Shown here in pieces: positions 59,158 to 64,000 of a stretch of DNA of 64,000 bases. A program made the position numbers and the translations under genes. Origin of the DNA: Mesorhizobium sp. 131-2-1 (GTDB taxonomy: Bacteria > Pseudomonadota > Alphaproteobacteria > Rhizobiales > Rhizobiaceae); assembly GCF_016756535.1 (NCBI RefSeq), contig NZ_AP023247.1:6572501-6636500 (forward strand), in the 5' to 3' direction. The notes beneath the pieces were generated by a model that saw only the letters and a program-made list of their open reading frames with translations, made no database searches and was not told the DNA's origin. The stretch's first letter is position 1. Each line of letters begins with the position of its first letter.

Positions 59158-60293
59158 ACGAGGCACTTCTTGCCCGGTATGACGCGTCCTTGCGCGGACT
59201 GGCGCGCAAGGACCGGCTGCGCACACTTGCACCGCGCGCCGGGCTCGACTTCTCGTCGAACGACTATCTCGGGCTTGCCGCCTCCAAAAGACTTGGCGAA
59301 GCGGTCGCGGCGGCGATTGCGCGGGGGACGCCGGTCGGCGCGACCGGATCGCGGTTGTTAAGGGGCAACTCACCGGAGCACGAGGCCCTGGAGGCAGACG
59401 CCGCGGCGTTCTTCGGCGCCGAACGCGCGCTGTTCTTCGGCAGCGGCTATATCGCCAACTTCGCTCTGCTGACGACGCTGCCGCAGAAGGGTGACCTTTT
59501 GGTCCTCGACGAACTCGCTCATGCCAGCATGCATGAGGGGGCCCGCGCTGGCCGCGCCGAGTTCAAGCTCGCCGCGCATAACGACATCGATGCTGTCGAG
59601 GATGCGATCACCCGCTGGCGCGCCGAAGGCGGCATGGGCCGCATCTGGATCGCGGTCGAAAGCCTCTACAGCATGGATGGCGACCGCGCCCCGATGGCGC
59701 GCCTGGTCGCGCTTGCCGATCGGCACGAGGCATTCCTCGTCGTCGACGAGGCGCATGCCACCGGCATCTGGGGACCGAACGGCCGCGGGCTGGCCGCCGC
59801 TTTCGAGGGCCGCGACAACACTGTCGCACTTCACACATGCGGCAAGGCGCTCGGCGCGTCCGGCGCACTCGTCACCGGGCCGGGAACGCTATGCGACTAT
59901 CTCGTCAACCGCTGCCGGCCATTCATCTACGCCACCGCGCCGTCGCCTCTGATGGCGGTGGCAGTGCGCGAAGCGCTGGCCATGCTGTCCGACGAGCCCC
60001 AACGCCGTGTCCAGCTGCAGGAGCGCGTAGCCTTCGCGGGCCGCCAATTGGCCGAGCGCTGCGGCGTGAAGCCCAGCGGCTCGCACATCCAGCCCTTTGT
60101 CATCGGCGACAACAGGCGCACCATGGCGGTGGCGGCGGCGCTGCAGACGCGCGGCTTCGACATACGCGGCATCCGTCCGCCGACGGTGCCCGAGGGCACA
60201 TCGCGACTGCGCATTTCGCTGACGCTCAACGTCGACGAAGCGGACATTTCGGCCATGGTCGAGGCGCTCGTCGAGGTGTTGGCCCAGACATGA
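59154..60293 (+). CDS. bioF: BioF, 8-amino-7-oxononanoate synthase
   Basis: 379 residues. [33 protein letters not shown] and the PLP lysine in [12 protein letters not shown]. It joins pimeloyl-ACP/CoA with alanine. Starts in an ATGA overlap with bioB. Confidence 0.95.
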   Translation: MNEALLARYDASLRGLARKDRLRTLAPRAGLDFSSNDYLGLAASKRLGEAVAAAIARGTPVGATGSRLLRGNSPEHEALEADAAAFFGAERALFFGSGYIANFALLTTLPQKGDLLVLDELAHASMHEGARAGRAEFKLAAHNDIDAVEDAITRWRAEGGMGRIWIAVESLYSMDGDRAPMARLVALADRHEAFLVVDEAHATGIWGPNGRGLAAAFEGRDNTVALHTCGKALGASGALVTGPGTLCDYLVNRCRPFIYATAPSPLMAVAVREALAMLSDEPQRRVQLQERVAFAGRQLAERCGVKPSGSHIQPFVIGDNRRTMAVAAALQTRGFDIRGIRPPTVPEGTSRLRISLTLNVDEADISAMVEALVEVLAQT

Positions 60294-60940
60294 CCAGAAG
60301 TGGCATGACCAAGCGCATCGTCGTCACCGGAACAGACACCGGAATTGGCAAGACAGTATTTTCGGCCGGGCTCGCCGGCCTGCTCGACGGCTTCTACTGG
60401 AAGCCGGTGCAGTCGGGCCTCGACGAGGAGACGGACAGCGAGGTCGTTGCCCGGCTTTCCGGCTTGCCCGCCGGTCGCGTGCTGCCCGAAGTGTATCGCC
60501 TGAAGGAGCCGCTGTCGCCGCATCGTTCAGCCGAACTCGACGGCGTAGCGATAGACGTCGCGGAGCTGTCGCTTCCGGACTTGCCGGGTCCGCTCGTCAT
60601 CGAAGGTGCCGGGGGACTGATGGTGCCGCTCAATCGGCGCACCAAGTTCATCGACATATTCGCGCAGTGGCGGGTGCCGGTCATCCTGTGCGCCCGTACC
60701 AAACTCGGCACGATCAACCACACGCTGCTGTCGATCGAGGCGCTCAGGGCCCGTTCCATCCCGCTCATCGGCATTGCCTTCATCGGCGATGAGGTGGCCG
60801 ATACGCAGAGAACAATCGTGGAATTCAGCGGCGTGCGCCAGCTTGGCAGACTGCCACTGCTCGATCCGCTGACGAGTGGGACGCTGCGGGAAGCGATGGT
60901 TGCCAGCTTCGACCTCACGACGATCGCAGGGGGCGAATGA
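60290..60940 (+). CDS. bioD: BioD, dethiobiotin synthetase
   Basis: 216 residues. P-loop [24 protein letters not shown] and [10 protein letters not shown]. It closes the ureido ring using CO2 and ATP. ATGA overlaps at both ends show a tightly coupled operon; an ATG at 60305 is an alternative start. Confidence 0.94.
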   Translation: MTRSGMTKRIVVTGTDTGIGKTVFSAGLAGLLDGFYWKPVQSGLDEETDSEVVARLSGLPAGRVLPEVYRLKEPLSPHRSAELDGVAIDVAELSLPDLPGPLVIEGAGGLMVPLNRRTKFIDIFAQWRVPVILCARTKLGTINHTLLSIEALRARSIPLIGIAFIGDEVADTQRTIVEFSGVRQLGRLPLLDPLTSGTLREAMVASFDLTTIAGGE

Positions 60941-62205
60941 TGTCGCAGTCTCAAGTCTGGCATCCGTTCACCCAGCACGCGCTCGAGCACGCCATCCCTG
61001 AAATCGTGCGGACGGAAGGCGCCTACCTCCACAAGGCCGACGGCACGCGCATCCTGGATGCCATTTCCTCCTGGTGGGTCGTCACCCACGGCCACCGCCA
61101 TCCCCGCATCATCAAGGCCATCGAGACGACTGCGGCGAGCCTCGACCAGATCATCTTCGCCGGCTTCACCCACGAGCCGGCCGAACGCCTGGCCGAAGCA
61201 CTTGTCGGCCTCGCTCCGCCCGGCCTCGACTGGGTGTTCTACTCCGACAGCGGCTCGACCTCGGTCGAGGTCGCGCTGAAGATGGCGCTCGGCTATTTCC
61301 GCAACATCGGCGCGCCGCGCGCGCGCATCGTCGTCATGGAGCACAGCTATCATGGCGACACGATCGGCACGATGAGCGTCGGCGCCCGCGGCGTGTTCAA
61401 CGCTGCCTACGAGCCGTTGCTGTTCGAGGTCGACACCATCCCCTTCCCGGCCGCCGGGCGCGAGCAGGAGACGCTGGATCGGTTCGAGGCAGTTGCCCGC
61501 GACCGGCGCGCGGCCGCGCTGATCGTCGAACCGCTCGTGCTAGGCGCCGGCGGCATGCTGATGTATCCGGCCTGGGTTCTGGCCGAATTGAAGAAGATCG
61601 CAGAAACCTCCGGCACGTTGCTGATCGCCGATGAAGTAATGACCGGCTGGGGGCGGACCGGAACCATGTTCGCCTGCGAGCAGGCGTCCATTTCTCCGGA
61701 CATCCTATGCACGTCGAAGGGCTTGACCGGTGGCGCGATCCCTTTGGCGGCCACGCTCGCCACCGATGCCATCTTCCAGGCCCATTATTCCGAAGACCGT
61801 AAGAAAACCTTCTTTCATTCGAGCTCATACACCGCCAATCCGATTGCCTGCGCGGCAGCACTCGCCAATGTCGAGATCTGGCGCGACGAGCCGGTGGCCG
61901 AGCGGGTCGCGGCTTTGAGCGCGAAGCAGGCCGCCGGGCTGCAACGCTTCCGGGACAACCCATATTTCACCGACTGCCGAGCCACTGGCACGATCGCTGC
62001 CCTCGACCTGCGCACCGGTTCCGCCGGCTATCTCGCCGAGATTGGTCCGAAACTGCGCGCGTTCTTCCTCGAGCGCGGCCTGCTTGTTCGTCCGCTCGGC
62101 AATGTCCTCTATCTTCTCCCGCCCTATTGCATCACCGGCGGCGAGTTGGACGCACTCTACGACGCGATCGAGGAGGCCGCCGAACGCTTCGGGTCTAGGC
62201 CATGA
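60937..62205 (+). CDS. bioA: BioA, adenosylmethionine-8-amino-7-oxononanoate aminotransferase
   Basis: 422 residues. [44 protein letters not shown] and the PLP lysine in CTSKGLTGG are diagnostic. It uses SAM as amino donor to form diaminopelargonate. Confidence 0.95.
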   Translation: MMSQSQVWHPFTQHALEHAIPEIVRTEGAYLHKADGTRILDAISSWWVVTHGHRHPRIIKAIETTAASLDQIIFAGFTHEPAERLAEALVGLAPPGLDWVFYSDSGSTSVEVALKMALGYFRNIGAPRARIVVMEHSYHGDTIGTMSVGARGVFNAAYEPLLFEVDTIPFPAAGREQETLDRFEAVARDRRAAALIVEPLVLGAGGMLMYPAWVLAELKKIAETSGTLLIADEVMTGWGRTGTMFACEQASISPDILCTSKGLTGGAIPLAATLATDAIFQAHYSEDRKKTFFHSSSYTANPIACAAALANVEIWRDEPVAERVAALSAKQAAGLQRFRDNPYFTDCRATGTIAALDLRTGSAGYLAEIGPKLRAFFLERGLLVRPLGNVLYLLPPYCITGGELDALYDAIEEAAERFGSRP

Positions 62206-63185
62206 GCAAGTCGTCGCGCATTCTCGGGTTCGGTCATCATACGCCTGGGCGCAAGGTGGCGAATGCCGAGATCGAGAACAATCTCGGCCTCGAGCCGGGC
62301 TGGATCGAAAGGCGTACCGGAATCCGTTCGCGCTTCTGGGCAACGGACGGAGACACGCTGTCTGGTCTTGCCGCGCAAGCCGGCGACATGGCGCTGGCGA
62401 ACGCCGGTATTGACCGCAGCGACATCGGGCTGCTGTTGCTTGCCACCTCGACACCCGACCACCTTCTGCCGCCCAGTGCACCCTTGGTCGCGCACAAGCT
62501 CGGCCTTGGCCGCGCAGGCGCGGTCGATCTGACCGGCGCCTGCGCCGGCTTCGTCTATGCGCTGATGTTCGCGGACGGGTTCACCCGCCTGCACGGCAAA
62601 CCAGCGCTGGTCATCGCCGCCAACATCCTCAGCCGCCGCATCAATCCAGCCGAGCGCGCGAGCTCAGTCCTTTTCGCCGATGCCGCCGGCGCCCTGGTGA
62701 TCGGTCCTTGCGAGGATCCCTATCAGGGTATTCTCGGCGCTTCGGTGGATTCCGACGGCTCGCGCTACGGGCTGATCCAGATCCCGGCAGGCGGAAGCAA
62801 CACCCCGTTCCATGGCGAGCTCGATCTCGAGCAGACCCGCATGACGATCACCGACGGCCGCGAAGTGTTCGCCAAGGCGGTTGAGATGATGACTGCCTGC
62901 TCGCAGGACGCACTCGCGGCGGCCCGGATGCGGCCGCAGGACATCGATCGGTTCGTACCGCACCAGGCCAATGCCCGCATTTTCGATGCGGTCGGGCGAA
63001 ACCTCGGCATCGCCGATGAAGCGATCGTCAAGACGATCGCCGAGTATGGCAACTCTTCCGCCGCGACGATCCCGCTCTCGCTGTCGCTCGCCCATCGGGC
63101 GGCGCCGTTCCGGCCGGGGGAGAAGGTTCTTCTGGCGGCCGCGGGTGCGGGTCTTAGCGGCGGTGCGCTCGTCGTTGGAATTTAG
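62202..63185 (+). CDS. bioZ: BioZ, KAS III-like synthase for the pimeloyl moiety
   Basis: 327 residues of the beta-ketoacyl-ACP synthase III family with the Cys-His-Asn triad in [18 protein letters not shown] and EYGNSSAAT. BioZ was first described from the Mesorhizobium R7A island bio operon; in alpha-proteobacteria it condenses glutaryl-CoA with malonyl-ACP to start pimeloyl-ACP. Overlaps bioA by four bases. Confidence 0.93.
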   Translation: MSKSSRILGFGHHTPGRKVANAEIENNLGLEPGWIERRTGIRSRFWATDGDTLSGLAAQAGDMALANAGIDRSDIGLLLLATSTPDHLLPPSAPLVAHKLGLGRAGAVDLTGACAGFVYALMFADGFTRLHGKPALVIAANILSRRINPAERASSVLFADAAGALVIGPCEDPYQGILGASVDSDGSRYGLIQIPAGGSNTPFHGELDLEQTRMTITDGREVFAKAVEMMTACSQDALAAARMRPQDIDRFVPHQANARIFDAVGRNLGIADEAIVKTIAEYGNSSAATIPLSLSLAHRAAPFRPGEKVLLAAAGAGLSGGALVVGI

Positions 63186-63243
63186 CCGCGCGAACCGAAC
63201 TGCCAAGACTGACCTTGAACGATGAATACAGGGACAACGACCA

Positions 63244-63696
63244 ATGCGAAAACTAGTCGCCGGCAAGCTGCACGGCATCCACGTCACAGAAGCGAACCTC
63301 AACTACCATGGTTCGATAACGCTCGACCCCGACCACTGCGAGGCAGCCGGGATCCTGCCGATGGAATTCGTGGAGATATGGAACAAGAATTCCGGTGCGC
63401 GGATTTCGACCTATGTCATCCTCGGCGAGCGCGGCTCACGGTGCTGCATCCTCAACGGAGCGGCGGCTCGCACCTGTCAGCCCGACGACCCGATTATCGT
63501 CTGCAACTCCATCTACCTGGACGAAGCGCATATCACTTCGCTGAAGCCGCGCATCGTCACGTTCGACCAGGATAACCACATACTCGACCGCCTGAGCTAC
63601 TCCGTCGATATTGACACAGACGGCCGTTACAGTTTCGCCATTCTTGACGAGGCGGATGAGCCTTTGGTCATTCCTGCCCTGGTCTCCGGGGCGTGA
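63244..63696 (+). CDS. panD: PanD, aspartate 1-decarboxylase precursor
   Basis: 150 residues. Self-cleavage should occur at G23-S24 in NYHGSITLD to give the pyruvoyl group; GERGSRCCILNGAAARTCQPDD follows. It makes beta-alanine for pantothenate. It is 58 bases after bioZ, probably the last gene of the bio operon. Confidence 0.93.
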   Translation: MRKLVAGKLHGIHVTEANLNYHGSITLDPDHCEAAGILPMEFVEIWNKNSGARISTYVILGERGSRCCILNGAAARTCQPDDPIIVCNSIYLDEAHITSLKPRIVTFDQDNHILDRLSYSVDIDTDGRYSFAILDEADEPLVIPALVSGA

Positions 63697-63885
63697 GCCG
63701 CGCTCCACAGATGTGCGAGCCTCGGCACTGAAGAGCGTCTGGTCTAAGACTCGACGAAGTTGCTGATGCTCAGCTTCGAAAGGCTGATGCCCACCACGCC
63801 TTGGGCACCGTGGGCCTTCGTGGGATGGCGCAATGTCTCGCAGCTGCTGATCCGCGAACAGCGGTTTGCATGTCTGACCCTTGTC
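63697..63885. other. Intergenic after panD, no gene seen
   Basis: No coding frame, repeat or clear terminator hairpin was recognised. Confidence 0.4.
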
Positions 63886-64000
63886 TCAGGTTACTTGCGG
63901 TGGCGGCTTGCAAATTCTTGCTGCTTTCTCAAGCGCCGCGGCCGGGTCCTTGACGACCTGGCTTTTCATGATCTTTGCCGCCGTGTCGATCAAGCAGGCT
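63886..64000 (-). CDS. C-terminal end of a minus-strand gene leaving the window
   Basis: The minus strand is open from the right edge to a TGA at 63886 and ends LIDTAAKIMKSQ...AALEKAARICKPPPQVT, an amphipathic helical tail with coding-like composition. Only 38 codons are seen and no family can be given. Confidence 0.4.
   Translation of the reverse strand, partial: ACLIDTAAKIMKSQVVKDPAAALEKAARICKPPPQVT

Noticed and set aside
58129..59373. Minus-strand frame of 414 codons opposite bioB
   Set aside because: Antisense shadow of bioB and the start of bioF; no recognisable domain.

Overview
The window looks like part of the symbiosis island of a Mesorhizobium-type rhizobium. Evidence: nifSW-fixABCX-nifA-nifB-fdxN-nifZ-fixU in one block, prxS next to a symbiotic rpoN2, the Nod-factor fucosylation genes nodZ-noeL-nolK behind a nod box, an island copy of dctBD/dctA, a LacI-type regulator (fixV) ahead of a second nifA, and the nad/bio/pan vitamin block (nadABC, bioBFDAZ, panD, panB) characteristic of Mesorhizobium islands. 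The coding DNA is GC-rich and is interrupted by decayed transposases and gene remnants, as expected for a mobile island.

Layout. Positions 1-9121 hold a phosphonate gene cluster: PEP mutase, a PLP aminotransferase, a CTP-type nucleotidyltransferase, a CDP-alcohol phosphatidyltransferase, a SAM methyltransferase, an asparagine-synthase-like amidotransferase, an alkaline-phosphatase-superfamily hydrolase and, running off the left edge, a degenerate nucleotidyltransferase fused to a HisC/CobD-like PLP enzyme. Upstream of the PEP mutase gene are a TGT-N10-ACA NifA site and a -24/-12 promoter, so this cluster is probably switched on with nitrogen fixation. Positions 9633-15003 carry a cytochrome P450 cluster (P450, 3Fe-4S ferredoxin, SnoaL-like protein, tandem SDR, flavin monooxygenase) like the y4v genes of Sinorhizobium fredii NGR234. 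Positions 15021-20330 hold a nifQ pseudogene, the NifA-dependent prxS-rpoN2 pair, nifQ-fdxB, and decayed tails of the NifX-associated genes. An ABC exporter diverges from nifS at 22.3 kb. Positions 22889-33760 are the nif/fix block, ending in a SIR2-like gene.

Positions 33761-46480 hold a decayed stretch, nolK-noeL-nodZ (minus strand) with its nod box, two inverted IS481-type remnants around an FAD oxidoreductase and a metK remnant, then dctD-dctB and divergent dctA with DctD sites. Positions 46799-50200 are fixV, a frameshifted sugar/inositol isomerase relic and nifA2, whose GAFTGA loop reads GAFTSA. Positions 50897-53063 contain panB and a ruined panC. The right end is nrtR with a palindromic operator, nadABC, a small unknown gene, bioBFDAZ and panD.

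How they work together: FixV probably activates nifA2. NifA and RpoN2 then act at the -24/-12 promoters seen before nifS, fixA, nifB, prxS, the ABC exporter and pepM. DctA supplies dicarboxylates to the bacteroid. The vitamin block supports growth in the plant. The most novel element is the apparently NifA/RpoN-controlled phosphonate cluster, which has the enzymes expected for an activated (CMP-linked) phosphonate head group being moved onto a lipid or polyol.
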